Made by a program: the position numbers and the translations under genes
Notes under the pieces: generated by a model
Told to the model about the DNA's origin: nothing
Database searches by the model: none
Seen by the model: the letters and a program-made list of their open reading frames with translations, nothing else
Shown here: piece after piece, positions 8,910-17,840 of the stretch
Layout: the number at the start of each line of letters is the position of its first letter
Position numbering within the stretch: position 1 is the first letter of the stretch
Source: Pseudomonas sp. p1(2021b)
GTDB taxonomy: Bacteria; Pseudomonadota; Gammaproteobacteria; Pseudomonadales; Pseudomonadaceae
Direction: 5' to 3'
DNA length: 64,000 nt
NCBI RefSeq assembly: GCF_020151015.1
Contig: NZ_CP083746.1
Span: 4,742,501-4,806,500 of the forward strand

Positions 8910-10364
8910 TTATGTCGGACGATAAACACGCACATTGGCATGTCCCTCACTGAGCAGGTGGTGTGCGTGCAGGCGGCTCATCACACCCTTGTCGCAATAC
9001 AGCAGGTACTGGCGGTTGGCATCCAGGTGCTTGAACTTGCTGTTGATGGCATAGAACGGCATGGCCTGGACTTCGACGCCTTCGATCACCAGGGGTTCGT
9101 CTTCCTGGGCATCGGGGTGGCGGATGTCGAGGACGATCTGGCCCGGCAACGCCTCGGCCACTTCCTCAATCTCGACGTCCTTGCCCAGCTCGTCGATCAC
9201 GTGGTCGATGGAGATGAACTTGGCGCGCTCCATGGCGCGCTCGAGCACCGCCATGTCGAACTGCTTCTCTTCGTGCTCCATGCGGTGGCGCTTGGCATGG
9301 GTGGTCGGGTTCACCGAGATCACGCCGCAGTATTCAGGCATGTGCTTGGCAAACTCGGCGGTGCCGATCTGGTAGGCGGTGTCGATGATGTCCTGCTTGT
9401 GGCTGGCCAGCAGCGGGCGCAGCACCAGCTTGTCGGTGGCCGAGTCGATGATCGACAGGTTCGGCAGGGTCTGGCTGGACACCTGGGAAATCGCCTCGCC
9501 GGTGACCAGGGCCTCGATCTCCAGGCGGTCGGCCATGCGCGCGGCGGCGCGCAGCATCATGCGCTTGAGGGTCACGCCCATGTAGCTGTTGTCGACCTTG
9601 TTGAGGATCTCACCCACCACTTCCTCGAAAGGCACGCTGATGAACAGCACGCGCTGGCTGCTGCCGAACTTCTTCCACAGGTAATGGGCCACTTCCATCA
9701 CGCCCAGTTCGTGGGCACGACCGCCGAGGTTGAAGAAGCAGAAGTGGGTCATCAGGCCGCGGCGCATCATCTGGTAGGCAGCGACGGTGGAGTCGAAGCC
9801 GCCGGACATCAACACCAGGGTCTGCTCCAGGGCGCCCAGCGGGTAACCGCCGATGCCCTGGTGCTGGTTGTGGATCACGTACAAACGCTGGTCGCGGATC
9901 TCGATGCGCACCAGGACTTCCGGGGCCTTGAGGTCGATGCCGGTGGCGCCGCACTGCTGGCGCAGCTGGCTGCCGACGTAGCGATCGACATCCATCGAGG
10001 TGAAGTCATGATGCCCGCCTCGCTTGCAACGCACGGCGAAGCGCTTGCCGGCCAGCAGGTGGCCAAAATGGTGCTTGCACTTCTCGACAATATCGTCGAA
10101 GTCACCCAGCGGGTACTCCTCGACTTGCAGGAAGTGGGTGATACCTGGGGTGCAGGTCAGGCGTTCGATCATTTCGCGCTGGATCTTCTCGTCCTCGACG
10201 CGGGTGACCACCTCGAGATTGTCCCAGACACCATCGACCACGAGCTCCGGATCCAAGTCCTTGAGCACGACGCGGATGTTCTTGCCGAGCTGGCGGATGA
10301 AACGCTTGCGCACCGGCCGGCTCTTGATGGTGATCTCTGGGAAGACTTTGACGATAAGTTTCAT
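8910..10364 (-). CDS. thiI: tRNA 4-thiouridine synthase / ThiI sulfurtransferase
   Basis: 484 residues from ATG at 10364 ([15 protein letters not shown]); the longer frame adds 22 non-conserved residues. Order: ferredoxin-like/THUMP RNA-binding region (about 1-165), PP-loop ATPase with SGGFDST at 187-193, and a C-terminal rhodanese domain (about 405-484). Both catalytic cysteines are visible: Cys346 in EYCGVIS, which forms the disulfide, and Cys457 in LYCDKG, which carries the persulfide. It adds sulfur to U8 of tRNA and, in organisms with the fused rhodanese, supports thiazole synthesis. Confidence 0.96.
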   Translation of the reverse strand: MKLIVKVFPEITIKSRPVRKRFIRQLGKNIRVVLKDLDPELVVDGVWDNLEVVTRVEDEKIQREMIERLTCTPGITHFLQVEEYPLGDFDDIVEKCKHHFGHLLAGKRFAVRCKRGGHHDFTSMDVDRYVGSQLRQQCGATGIDLKAPEVLVRIEIRDQRLYVIHNQHQGIGGYPLGALEQTLVLMSGGFDSTVAAYQMMRRGLMTHFCFFNLGGRAHELGVMEVAHYLWKKFGSSQRVLFISVPFEEVVGEILNKVDNSYMGVTLKRMMLRAAARMADRLEIEALVTGEAISQVSSQTLPNLSIIDSATDKLVLRPLLASHKQDIIDTAYQIGTAEFAKHMPEYCGVISVNPTTHAKRHRMEHEEKQFDMAVLERAMERAKFISIDHVIDELGKDVEIEEVAEALPGQIVLDIRHPDAQEDEPLVIEGVEVQAMPFYAINSKFKHLDANRQYLLYCDKGVMSRLHAHHLLSEGHANVRVYRPT

Positions 10365-10482
10365 TGGTTTAACAGCGCGCGCAGGGCCTGCCGAAAATGA
10401 GGGGCGCGAATTATAGCGGAAATAGCTCAAGGTTTGAGCAACTTTTGATCAGGACATGGATTTATGTTGCCTGTGCGGGCCT

Positions 10483-10558
10483 CATCGCGGGACAAGCCCG
10501 CTCCCACCGAGAGCCCGTTGTGCGCAATTCCCTGTAGGAGCGGGCTTGTCCCGCGATG
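10483..10558. repeat. REP pair (inverted) upstream of the glnA control region
   Basis: catcgcgggacaagcccgct at 10483 and ctgtaggagcgggcttgtcc from 10532 face each other. They separate the thiI promoter side from the glnA regulatory sites. Confidence 0.85.
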
Positions 10559-10578
10559 GGGCGCACAGGACCACCGTC

Positions 10579-10624
10579 GCACCACAATGGTGCGCAACTT
10601 CAAAAAAACGCATCTTATGGGTGC
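10579..10624 (+). promoter_or_regulatory. two NtrC-binding boxes of glnA
   Basis: Site 1, 10579-10593, is gcaccacaatggtgc, a perfect match to the GCACCA-N3-TGGTGC dyad. Site 2, 10610-10624, gcatcttatgggtgc, is a weaker match. Their centres are 31 bases apart, three helical turns, as in the tandem enhancer sites of enteric glnA. They lie about 90-120 bases upstream of the sigma54 promoter, the usual enhancer distance. Confidence 0.8.
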
Positions 10625-10698
10625 ATTTTCAAAGGTTCCCTTTAGGCAAAATGCCCGCCAACGCCCCCTTTTATCCCACCCTCGCCATTTTCGAGCAC

Positions 10699-10714
10699 TG
10701 GCATGCAAATTGCT
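10699..10714 (+). promoter_or_regulatory. sigma54 (RpoN) promoter of glnA
   Basis: tggcatgcaaattgct has the invariant GG and GC separated by exactly 10 bases and matches TGGCAC-N5-TTGC(A/T) at all but one position. Transcription would start near 10726, leaving a leader of about 90 bases before glnA. The NtrC boxes upstream make nitrogen control very likely. Confidence 0.85.
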
Positions 10715-10813
10715 CTCTTGTGAGGCAGGTAAGCTTGGCCGACTATCCGCGCCCGGCGACACCCTTTTTCCAGGGCAGCGGCCCACCGCGCCCTAGACCA
10801 TCCGGAGGACAAC

Positions 10814-12220
10814 ATGTCGAAGTCGGTTCAACTCATCAAAGATCATGACGTCAAGTGGATTGATCTGCGTTTCACGGACACCAAAGGCAAGCAGCACCAC
10901 GTCACCATGCCCGCTCGCGATGCGCTGGAAGACGACTTCTTCGAAGCCGGCAAGATGTTCGACGGCTCGTCGATCGAAGGCTGGAAAGGTATCGAAGCCT
11001 CCGACATGATCCTGATGCCGGACGACGCGTCCGCCGTCCTGGACCCGTTCACCGAAGAACCGACCCTGATCCTGGTCTGCGACGTGGTCGAGCCGTCCAC
11101 CATGCAAGGCTACGACCGTGACCCACGCGCCATCGCCAAGCGCGCCGAGGAATACCTCAAGACCACCGGCATCGGCGACACCGTGTTCGTCGGCCCGGAG
11201 CCTGAGTTCTTCATCTTCGACCAGGTCAAGTTCAAGTCCGACATCTCCGGCTCCATGTTCAAGATCTACTCCGAACAGGGCTCCTGGATGACCGACCAGG
11301 ACGTCGAAGGCGGCAACAAGGGCCACCGCCCTGCCGTCAAGGGCGGCTACTTCCCGGTTCCGCCGTGCGACCACGACCACGAAATCCGTACTGCCATGTG
11401 CAACGCCATGGAAGAAATGGGCCTGGTCATCGAAGTTCACCACCACGAAGTGGCCACCGCCGGCCAGAACGAAATCGGTGTGAAGTTCAACACCCTGGTC
11501 ACCAAGGCTGACGAAGTCCAGACCCTGAAGTACTGCGTGCACAACGTGGCCGACGCCTACGGCAAGACCGCCACCTTCATGCCCAAGCCGCTGTACGGCG
11601 ACAACGGCTCGGGCATGCACGTCCACATGTCGATCTCCAAGGACGGCAAGAACACCTTCTCCGGCGAAGGCTATGCCGGCCTGTCCGATACCGCCCTGTA
11701 CTTCATCGGCGGCATCATCAAGCACGGCAAGGCCCTGAACGGCTTCACCAACCCGGCCACCAACTCCTACAAGCGTCTGGTGCCTGGCTTCGAAGCCCCG
11801 GTCATGCTGGCCTACTCGGCCCGTAACCGTTCGGCCTCGATCCGTATCCCGTACGTTTCCAGCCCGAAAGCCCGCCGTATCGAAGCGCGCTTCCCGGACC
11901 CGGCCGCCAACCCGTACCTGTGCTTCGCCGCCCTGCTGATGGCCGGCCTGGACGGTATCCAGAACAAGATCCACCCAGGCGATGCCGCCGACAAGAACCT
12001 GTACGACCTGCCGCCTGAAGAGGCCAAGGAAATCCCGCAGGTCTGCGGCAGCCTGAAGGAAGCCCTGGAAGAACTGGACAAGGGCCGTGCGTTCCTGACC
12101 AAGGGCGGCGTGTTCTCCGACGACTTCATCGATGCCTACATCGAGCTGAAGTCCGAAGAAGAGATCAAGGTCCGCACCTTCGTCCACCCGCTGGAATACG
12201 ATCTGTACTACAGCGTGTGA
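10814..12220 (+). CDS. glnA: glutamine synthetase type I
   Basis: 468 residues, the standard GSI-beta length. Condenses glutamate and ammonia with ATP; cytosolic dodecamer. Visible: the [20 protein letters not shown]-terminal motif, the Mg-binding PEPEFFIFD, the [13 protein letters not shown]/metal site, and the adenylylation loop with Tyr397 in NLYDLPPEE, so it is a GlnE-regulated enzyme. Expression is predicted to come from the sigma54 promoter at 10699 under NtrC. It is followed by a terminator and then ntrBC on the same strand. Confidence 0.98.
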   Translation: MSKSVQLIKDHDVKWIDLRFTDTKGKQHHVTMPARDALEDDFFEAGKMFDGSSIEGWKGIEASDMILMPDDASAVLDPFTEEPTLILVCDVVEPSTMQGYDRDPRAIAKRAEEYLKTTGIGDTVFVGPEPEFFIFDQVKFKSDISGSMFKIYSEQGSWMTDQDVEGGNKGHRPAVKGGYFPVPPCDHDHEIRTAMCNAMEEMGLVIEVHHHEVATAGQNEIGVKFNTLVTKADEVQTLKYCVHNVADAYGKTATFMPKPLYGDNGSGMHVHMSISKDGKNTFSGEGYAGLSDTALYFIGGIIKHGKALNGFTNPATNSYKRLVPGFEAPVMLAYSARNRSASIRIPYVSSPKARRIEARFPDPAANPYLCFAALLMAGLDGIQNKIHPGDAADKNLYDLPPEEAKEIPQVCGSLKEALEELDKGRAFLTKGGVFSDDFIDAYIELKSEEEIKVRTFVHPLEYDLYYSV

Positions 12221-12237
12221 TGTAAGCTTCACCCAGC

Positions 12238-12266
12238 AAACGGCCTCTTCGGAGGCCGTTTCTGCT
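12238..12266 (+). terminator. glnA terminator
   Basis: A 10-bp stem aaacggcctc/gaggccgttt with loop ttcg (stem 12238-12261), followed by ctgctttt. It separates glnA from ntrBC, so ntrBC needs its own promoter or read-through. Confidence 0.88.
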
Positions 12267-12344
12267 TTTACACCATCGACTCCCCCGCCATCTCGCCCTA
12301 GGCCGCACCACCGCATGGCTGTGCGAGCGCAGCCGAAGGCCCTA

Positions 12345-12361
12345 TGCTCTATATTGGTGCA
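12345..12361 (+). promoter_or_regulatory. NtrC box upstream of ntrBC
   Basis: tgctctatattggtgca matches the 17-base NtrC dyad TGCACYANNNTGGTGCA closely and resembles the autoregulatory site between glnA and glnL of enteric bacteria. It sits 240 bases before ntrB, in the 380-base gap after glnA. Confidence 0.65.
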
Positions 12362-12488
12362 TCGCTGCACGCAACGCCCCGCGATGCGTCCCAATAGAGG
12401 TCACAAGAAACGATAAACCAGGGCTTTTTGTCCTGATTTCGCACAAATCCAGGCCTTTATCCGGGAAATCCGCTTCTTTTCGGAGCCT

Positions 12489-12504
12489 TGGTTTGTTTCT
12501 TGCA
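12489..12504 (+). promoter_or_regulatory. possible sigma54 promoter of ntrBC
   Basis: tggtttgtttcttgca keeps GG-N10-GC and the TTGCA half perfectly, but only TGG of the TGGCAC half. It is 96 bases before the ntrB start and about 143 bases after the NtrC box. Plausible for autogenous control, but the -24 half is weak. Confidence 0.45.
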
Positions 12505-12600
12505 TTTTCCTTTGCACCGAGAGGATCACCCGCGCGCGCCCTAGCCCAGCCGGGGCCCACCCACGAGCCAACCACGCGCCCAAACGAGGTCCAAGACGCC

Positions 12601-13686
12601 ATGACCATCAGCGATGCACAGCACCGGCTGCTCCTGGACAACCTGACCACCGCCACGCTTTTGCTCAATGCCGAGCTGCGCCTGGAGTACATGAACCCGG
12701 CGGCGGAAATGCTGCTGGCCGTCAGCGGGCAGCGCAGCCATGGTCAGTTCATCAGCGAGCTGTTCACCGAGTCCGCCGAGGCGCTCAACTCGCTGCGCCA
12801 GGCCGTGGAACAGGCGCATCCCTTTACCAAGCGCGAAGCCCAGCTCACTTCGCTGACCGGCCAGGCCATCACCGTCGACTATGCCGTGACGCCGATCCTG
12901 CACCAGGGCCAGACCTTGCTGTTGCTGGAAGTCCACCCACGCGACCGCCTGCTGCGCATCACCAAGGAAGAGGCCCAGCTGAGCAAGCAGGAAACCACCA
13001 AGATGCTGGTGCGCGGGCTGGCCCACGAGATAAAGAACCCTCTGGGCGGCATCCGCGGCGCGGCGCAGCTGCTGTCGCGAGAACTGCCTCATGACGATCT
13101 GCGCGACTACACCAACGTGATCATCGAGGAAGCCGACCGCCTGCGAAACCTGGTCGATCGTATGCTCGGCTCGAACAAGCTGCCTTCGCTGGCCATGACC
13201 AACATCCATGAAGTGCTGGAGCGGGTCTGCAGCCTGGTGGACGCCGAAAGCCAAGGTGGCATCACCTTGGTGCGCGACTATGACCCGAGCCTGCCGGACG
13301 TGCTGATCGACAGCGAGCAGATGATCCAGGCGGTACTCAACATCGTGCGCAACGCCATGCAGGCGATCGGCGGGCAGAACGACCTGCGCCTGGGCCGCAT
13401 CACCCTGCGCAGCCGTGCGGTACGCCAGTTCACCATCGGCCACATACGTCACCGCCTGGTCGCGCGGATCCAGATCACCGACAACGGCCCGGGCATACCC
13501 ACCGAACTGCAGGACACCCTCTTCTATCCCATGGTCAGCGGGCGCCCGGACGGTACCGGGCTGGGCCTGGCCATCACCCAGAACATCATCAGCCAGCACC
13601 AGGGCCTGATCGAGTGCGACAGCCATCCCGGCCAAACCACCTTTTCGATCTACCTGCCCCTGGAACAAGGAGCCACCGCCTCATGA
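12601..13686 (+). CDS. ntrB: nitrogen regulation sensor kinase NtrB (NR-II)
   Basis: 361 residues from ATG at 12601. An N-terminal PAS domain (about 10-115) is followed by an HisKA dimerisation domain with GLAHEIKNPLGGIRG (phosphorylated His142) and an HATPase domain with N-box NIVRNAMQA, DNGPGIP and GRPDGTGLGLAI. There are no membrane segments, so it is cytosolic, as expected for NtrB. It phosphorylates or dephosphorylates NtrC depending on PII (GlnB/GlnK). Its stop overlaps the ntrC start by 4 bases. Confidence 0.96.
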   Translation: MTISDAQHRLLLDNLTTATLLLNAELRLEYMNPAAEMLLAVSGQRSHGQFISELFTESAEALNSLRQAVEQAHPFTKREAQLTSLTGQAITVDYAVTPILHQGQTLLLLEVHPRDRLLRITKEEAQLSKQETTKMLVRGLAHEIKNPLGGIRGAAQLLSRELPHDDLRDYTNVIIEEADRLRNLVDRMLGSNKLPSLAMTNIHEVLERVCSLVDAESQGGITLVRDYDPSLPDVLIDSEQMIQAVLNIVRNAMQAIGGQNDLRLGRITLRSRAVRQFTIGHIRHRLVARIQITDNGPGIPTELQDTLFYPMVSGRPDGTGLGLAITQNIISQHQGLIECDSHPGQTTFSIYLPLEQGATAS

Positions 13687-15119
13687 GCCGAAGTGAAACC
13701 GTCTGGATCGTCGACGATGACCGCTCCATCCGCTGGGTCCTGGAAAAAGCCCTGCAACAGGAGGGCATGACCACCCAGAGCTTCGACAGCGCCGACGGAG
13801 TCATGGGCCGCCTGGCCCGGCAGCAACCGGACGTGATCATTTCCGATATACGTATGCCCGGCACCAGCGGCCTGGACCTGCTCGCACAGATCCGCGAGCA
13901 GCACCCGCGCCTGCCGGTCATCATCATGACTGCCCATTCCGACCTGGACAGCGCCGTGGCGTCCTATCAGGGCGGCGCCTTCGAATACCTGCCCAAGCCG
14001 TTCGATGTGGACGAAGCCGTCGCGCTGGTCAAGCGCGCCAACCAGCATGCCCAGGAGCAACAGGCGCTCGACGTGCCGACAAGCCTGGCCCGCACGCCGG
14101 AGATCATCGGCGAGGCCCCGGCGATGCAAGAGGTGTTCCGCGCCATCGGCCGGCTCAGCCATTCCAATATCACCGTGCTGATCAATGGTGAGTCCGGCAC
14201 CGGCAAGGAGCTGGTGGCCCATGCGCTGCATCGTCACAGCCCGCGCGCGGCATCGCCGTTCATCGCGCTGAACATGGCGGCGATCCCCAAGGACCTGATG
14301 GAGTCAGAACTGTTCGGCCACGAAAAAGGTGCCTTCACCGGCGCGGCCAATCTGCGTCGCGGCCGCTTCGAACAGGCCGACGGCGGCACACTGTTCCTCG
14401 ACGAGATCGGCGACATGCCTGCCGACACCCAGACCCGTCTGCTGCGGGTGCTGGCCGATGGCGAGTTCTACCGGGTCGGAGGGCATGTACCGGTCAAGGT
14501 GGACGTGCGCATCATCGCCGCCACGCACCAGAATCTCGAATCGCTGGTACAGGCCGGCAAGTTCCGCGAAGACCTGTTCCACCGCCTGAACGTGATCCGC
14601 ATCCATATCCCGCGCCTGGCAGACCGGCGCGAGGACATTCCCGCCCTGGCGCGTCACTTCCTTGGCCGGGCGGCCAAGGAGCTGGCAGTGGAACCCAAGC
14701 TGCTCAAGCCGGAAACCGAGGAATTCATGCGCAACCTGCCCTGGCCGGGCAACGTACGCCAATTGGAGAACACCTGCCGCTGGATCACCGTCATGGCCTC
14801 CAGCCGCGAGGTGTTGATCGGCGACCTGCCGCCAGAGCTGCTCAACCTGCCGCACGATGCAGCGCCGGTGACCAATTGGGAACAAGCCCTGCGCCAATGG
14901 GCCGACCAGGCCCTGACGCGCGGTCAGTCGAACCTGCTCGACAGTGCCGTGCCCAGCTTCGAGCGCATCATGATCGAGACCGCCCTCAAGCACACCGCCG
15001 GGCGCCGGCGCGATGCCGCGGTGCTGTTGGGGTGGGGGCGCAACACCCTGACGCGCAAGATCAAAGAGCTGGGCATGCGGGTCGATGGCGGGGATGAAGA
15101 GGACGGCGACGACCACTGA
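13683..15119 (+). CDS. ntrC: nitrogen response regulator NtrC (NR-I), sigma54 activator
   Basis: 478 residues from ATG at 13683, which overlaps the ntrB stop (ATGA). Receiver domain with Asp11-13 and phospho-acceptor Asp55 (IISDIRMPG); central AAA+ domain with Walker A GESGTGKE (169-176) and the sigma54-contact loop GAFTGA (216-221); C-terminal Fis-type helix-turn-helix ([26 protein letters not shown] in two parts). The likely targets visible in this window are glnA, ntrBC itself and the small RNA locus right after this gene. Confidence 0.97.
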   Translation: MSRSETVWIVDDDRSIRWVLEKALQQEGMTTQSFDSADGVMGRLARQQPDVIISDIRMPGTSGLDLLAQIREQHPRLPVIIMTAHSDLDSAVASYQGGAFEYLPKPFDVDEAVALVKRANQHAQEQQALDVPTSLARTPEIIGEAPAMQEVFRAIGRLSHSNITVLINGESGTGKELVAHALHRHSPRAASPFIALNMAAIPKDLMESELFGHEKGAFTGAANLRRGRFEQADGGTLFLDEIGDMPADTQTRLLRVLADGEFYRVGGHVPVKVDVRIIAATHQNLESLVQAGKFREDLFHRLNVIRIHIPRLADRREDIPALARHFLGRAAKELAVEPKLLKPETEEFMRNLPWPGNVRQLENTCRWITVMASSREVLIGDLPPELLNLPHDAAPVTNWEQALRQWADQALTRGQSNLLDSAVPSFERIMIETALKHTAGRRRDAAVLLGWGRNTLTRKIKELGMRVDGGDEEDGDDH

Positions 15120-15120
15120 C

Positions 15121-15207
15121 GCAATCGCGGGGCAAGCCCGCTCCCACAGGAGGCCGCTGCCCTCAGCACCGTGCCCCCCTGTAGGAGCGGGCTTGTCCCG
15201 CGATTGC
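15121..15207. repeat. REP pair (inverted) after ntrC
   Basis: gcaatcgcggggcaagcccg (15121-15140, on to 15149) mirrored by ctgtaggagcgggcttgtcc (15179 to 15207). It follows the ntrC stop directly. Confidence 0.88.
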
Positions 15208-15238
15208 GTCTGCAAGGGCAACACCTCAAGCCGCCTCT

Positions 15239-15255
15239 TGCACCGATCCGGTGCC
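15239..15255 (+). promoter_or_regulatory. NtrC box upstream of the small RNA candidate
   Basis: tgcaccgatccggtgcc is a near-symmetric match to TGCACCANNNTGGTGCA (the TGCACC and GGTGC arms are intact). It lies 85 bases upstream of a sigma54 promoter. There is no open reading frame on the plus strand for it to serve. Confidence 0.7.
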
Positions 15256-15339
15256 CACCGCACTGCGCAAAGGCACAAAAACTACCGAAAGTCCCGCCAG
15301 AACCGTTCTAAACCCAGCATTCACGGGCTTTTGCAGAAC

Positions 15340-15355
15340 TGGCACGGCACCTGCA
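15340..15355 (+). promoter_or_regulatory. sigma54 promoter of the small RNA candidate
   Basis: tggcacggcacctgca has a perfect TGGCACG -24 element and GG-N10-GC spacing; the -12 element is CTGCA instead of TTGCA. Predicted start near 15366. Confidence 0.72.
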
Positions 15356-15365
15356 ATACACCAGG

Positions 15366-15424
15366 TACCTCCAGTTTTGGGGACCTCGGTACAGGCAGGC
15401 CGGGATATCCCCTCTTTTATTCGT
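15366..15424 (+). ncRNA. nrsZ: candidate nitrogen-regulated small RNA (NrsZ-like)
   Basis: The transcript expected from the sigma54 promoter at 15340 would begin with ccaggtacctccagttttgg, can fold aggtaCC with GGggacct around an agtttt loop, contains gggatatccc, and meets the T-rich stretch tcttttatt at 15413-15421. In P. aeruginosa, NrsZ is an NtrC/RpoN-dependent sRNA encoded between ntrC and the next gene, which is the position seen here. The 3' end is uncertain: RNA could continue antisense into the convergent gene at 15417. The name is inferred from synteny and promoter type, not from sequence alignment. Confidence 0.55.
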
Positions 15425-15854
15425 GCAGTTTCACCTGCACCCGCCAGCGCCCAGCGTCCTCTGCACCGGCCCACTCGCCGTGCAGGGGACGCGCGGCGAC
15501 CACGGTCAGCAACAAACCCTCTTCGCTCTTGCGCAACCGCCACCCTGCGGGCTTGCCCTGTACCTGCAACTGTCCGCGCTGCTCCCGACCTTCGGCCTGG
15601 AAGACCAGCGCCACGGTGCCTTGCACATTCTCGCCATGCAGCCTGGGCTCACCGTCGAACCACAGGTCCAGGCCATCCTGCACCACGTCCACCTGTTCCA
15701 GCACCCGTTCCTCGGGCGCGGTCAGGCGGCCGATCATCAGGCCCACCATCAAGCCGACGATGGCCAGTGACAACAGCACACGTGGCCAGGCCTTCGATCG
15801 CAGGTCGGGTTCGAGGGTAGAATGCTCGTCATCATTACGCCTGGAGCCGTGCAT
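15417..15854 (-). CDS. conserved hypothetical single-span membrane protein
   Basis: 145 residues. A hydrophilic 23-residue N-terminus precedes one membrane helix (about 26-43, [17 protein letters not shown]); the C-terminal two thirds are beta-rich and probably periplasmic. I do not recognise a family. Its ATG at 15854 overlaps, on the opposite strand, the ATG of trmL (15853), so the two genes diverge from the same few bases. GAGGA lies 11 bases upstream of this start, inside trmL. The 3' end runs convergently into the small RNA candidate. Confidence 0.72.
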   Translation of the reverse strand: MHGSRRNDDEHSTLEPDLRSKAWPRVLLSLAIVGLMVGLMIGRLTAPEERVLEQVDVVQDGLDLWFDGEPRLHGENVQGTVALVFQAEGREQRGQLQVQGKPAGWRLRKSEEGLLLTVVAARPLHGEWAGAEDAGRWRVQVKLHE

Positions 15855-16308
15855 GTTTCACGTCATCCTCTTTCAACCAGAGATTCCGCCGAATACCGGC
15901 AACATCATCCGCCTGTGCGCCAACAGCGGCTGCGACCTGCACCTGATCGAGCCGCTGGGCTTCGAGCTGGACGACAAGCGCCTGCGCCGGGCAGGGTTGG
16001 ATTACCACGAGTATGCCACGCTCAAGCGTCACCAGAGCCTGGCCGATTGCCTGGAAAGCCTAGGTCAGCCGCGGCTGTTCGCCTTCACCACCAAGGGCTC
16101 GCACCCCTTCCATGAAGTGGCCTACCAACCGGGCGATGCCTTCCTGTTCGGCCCGGAGAGCCGCGGGCTGCCGGCTGAGGTGCTGGACAGCCTGCCGCCG
16201 GAACAGCGCCTGCGCCTGCCGATGCGGCCGGGGTGCCGCAGCCTTAATCTGTCCAATACCGTGGCAGTGACGGTATACGAGGCGTGGCGCCAGCAGGGGT
16301 TTGCCTGA
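15853..16308 (+). CDS. trmL: tRNA (cytidine/uridine-2'-O-)-methyltransferase TrmL
   Basis: 151 residues, typical of TrmL, a minimal SPOUT methyltransferase. Methylates the ribose of the wobble base (position 34) of leucine tRNAs using S-adenosylmethionine. The N-terminus [20 protein letters not shown] and the knot motifs [10 protein letters not shown] and [15 protein letters not shown] are all present. TGGAG lies seven bases before the ATG. Followed by a bidirectional terminator shared with secB. Confidence 0.95.
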   Translation: MFHVILFQPEIPPNTGNIIRLCANSGCDLHLIEPLGFELDDKRLRRAGLDYHEYATLKRHQSLADCLESLGQPRLFAFTTKGSHPFHEVAYQPGDAFLFGPESRGLPAEVLDSLPPEQRLRLPMRPGCRSLNLSNTVAVTVYEAWRQQGFA

Positions 16309-16403
16309 CAGGCCCAACCGCGGGCGGCGCTCGATCGGATAGGCGCTGAACCGTTCACGACGAACACCTGGCAGCCCTGACACATCCTCAAAACGCCCCA
16401 TGA

Positions 16404-16429
16404 AAAAAGCGCCCCGAGAGGCGCTTTCT
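16404..16429. terminator. bidirectional terminator between trmL and secB
   Basis: Stem aaagcgcc (16406-16413) with ggcgcttt (16420-16427), preceded by an A run and followed by cttcttc; it can serve both convergent genes. Confidence 0.8.
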
Positions 16430-16443
16430 TCATACCGGCAGGA

Positions 16444-16926
16444 TCACTGAACGGTCGGCGCTTCGCCAGCTTCCTGCATACGCTGCATCTCTTGCGCGTA
16501 CAGGGCGTCGAAGTTGACCGGCGACAGCATCAGGGCCGGGAACGAACCACGGGTCACCAGGCTGTCGAGGGTCTCACGGGCGTACGGGAACAGGATGTTC
16601 GGGCAGAACGCGCCGAGGGTGTGGCTCATGGAAGCAGCGTCGAGGTTCTTGATCAGGAAGATACCGGCCTGCTGCACTTCGGCGATGAACGCCACTTCCT
16701 CACCATTCTTGACGGTCACCGACAGGGTCAGCACCACTTCGTGGAAATCGCTTTCCAGGGCCTTCTGGCGGGTGTTCAGGTCCAGCGAGACGCTCGGCTC
16801 CCACTGCTGGCGGAAGATCTGCGGGCTCTTCGGCGCTTCGAACGACAGGTCGCGCACGTAGATACGCTGCAGGGAGAATTGCGGGGAGTTGTCTTCGGCG
16901 GCGCCGTTGTTCTGCTGGTCTGTCAT
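16444..16926 (-). CDS. secB: protein-export chaperone SecB
   Basis: 160 residues, standard length. Tetrameric cytosolic chaperone that keeps preproteins unfolded and hands them to SecA. Conserved [23 protein letters not shown]-terminal region (in two blocks) and the C-terminal [27 protein letters not shown] block are intact. Third gene of the minus-strand run rhodanese-grxC-secB, starting 40 bases after grxC, the common arrangement in gamma-proteobacteria. Confidence 0.97.
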   Translation of the reverse strand: MTDQQNNGAAEDNSPQFSLQRIYVRDLSFEAPKSPQIFRQQWEPSVSLDLNTRQKALESDFHEVVLTLSVTVKNGEEVAFIAEVQQAGIFLIKNLDAASMSHTLGAFCPNILFPYARETLDSLVTRGSFPALMLSPVNFDALYAQEMQRMQEAGEAPTVQ

Positions 16927-16966
16927 GGCAGATCCTTTTTCCTAATGGTTATGTAAGGGAAAGTGC

Positions 16967-17221
16967 TCAAGCCTCGAGCAGGGCATCGAGCTTGCCCGAG
17001 CGCTCCAGGGCATAGAGGTCATCGCAACCGCCAACGTGGGTGGTGCCGATCCAGATCTGCGGCACGGAAGTACGACCGGTCTTCTGGCTCATCTCGGCAC
17101 GCACCTGGGGCTTACCGTCGACCTTGATTTCCTCGAAGGCCACCCCCTTGCTCTCGAGCAGGTACTTGGCGCGCATGCAATAGGGGCAATAGTCGCTGGA
17201 GTAGACGATGACAGGCTTCAT
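16967..17221 (-). CDS. grxC: glutaredoxin 3
   Basis: 84 residues from ATG at 17221, the usual GrxC size; an in-frame GTG at 17227 overlapping the upstream stop would add two residues. Dithiol active site CPYC at 12-15, the TSVPQIWI cis-proline loop and the GGCDDLYAL glutathione-binding motif are present. Reduces disulfides with glutathione in the cytosol. It begins 3 bases after the rhodanese gene, so the two are cotranscribed. Confidence 0.96.
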   Translation of the reverse strand: MKPVIVYSSDYCPYCMRAKYLLESKGVAFEEIKVDGKPQVRAEMSQKTGRTSVPQIWIGTTHVGGCDDLYALERSGKLDALLEA

Positions 17222-17223
17222 GA

Positions 17224-17637
17224 TCACTTCACCAGGGGCAGGTTATCGGCTTTCCAGCTGGAAACGCCACCGCTGAGCTTGGCGGCAGTGTAACCAGCCT
17301 TGAGCAGCTCGCGGCAGATGGTGCCGGACTGCTGGCCCATGCTGTCCACCACGATCAGGGTCTTGCCCTTGTGCTTGTCCAGCTCGGCCATACGGTTGAC
17401 CAGTTTGTCCTGCGGGATGTTCAGGGCGCCGACGATGTGGCCCGCCCCGTATTCCTTGGCCGGGCGGATGTCGATCACCACGCCCTTGTCGGCGTTGACC
17501 AGGGCGGTCAGCTGACCATTGCTCAGGCTCTGGCCGCCACGGCGGATCTCGTTGATGAGCAGCAAGACCAGGAGAACGACGAAGATCGCGACGAGGATGT
17601 AGTGGTTTGTCGCAAATTGGATCAGGTTAGCAACCAT
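17224..17637 (-). CDS. membrane-anchored rhodanese-like protein (YibN type), active-site Cys absent
   Basis: 137 residues from ATG at 17637 with GGAA upstream. One N-terminal membrane helix (about 11-28, NHYILVAIFVVLLVLLL) precedes a rhodanese fold with VVIDIRPAKEYGAGHIVGALNIP. In the catalytic loop, where active enzymes have Cys in CxxGxR, this protein reads VVDSMGQQSGT, so it probably lacks sulfurtransferase activity. First gene of the unit with grxC and secB, as for yibN in E. coli. Role unknown. Confidence 0.9.
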   Translation of the reverse strand: MVANLIQFATNHYILVAIFVVLLVLLLINEIRRGGQSLSNGQLTALVNADKGVVIDIRPAKEYGAGHIVGALNIPQDKLVNRMAELDKHKGKTLIVVDSMGQQSGTICRELLKAGYTAAKLSGGVSSWKADNLPLVK

Positions 17638-17840
17638 CTGAGGGTGTTCCACGCGATTGAAAATGCCGGCCAGTATACACAGCCCCCAAAGCCGGCCAAA
17701 GCCCGCCGGGCCCGCTGGGAAAACACCTACATCGGCAGCCTGTCGGAGCGATGGCCGGCCATCCGGAGGAAATTGGCCGCGCTTGGCCGAATTGCCCTAG
17801 AATGCGTGTCTTTATCATCTTGCAACCGTGAGTAGGATTG

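Noticed and set aside
7094..8953. 619-codon open frame opposite typA
   Set aside because: It is the antisense of a highly conserved GTPase gene; GC-rich codon usage opens the opposite strand. It has no recognisable domain and no ribosome-binding site.
8595..10400. 601-codon open frame opposite thiI and part of typA
   Set aside because: Spans two unrelated genes in antisense; composition rich in His/Gln/Leu is a typical shadow pattern.
15121..15207. Inverted repeat after ntrC considered as a CRISPR or terminator
   Set aside because: It matches the REP pairs seen in other gaps, has only two copies and no regular spacers.
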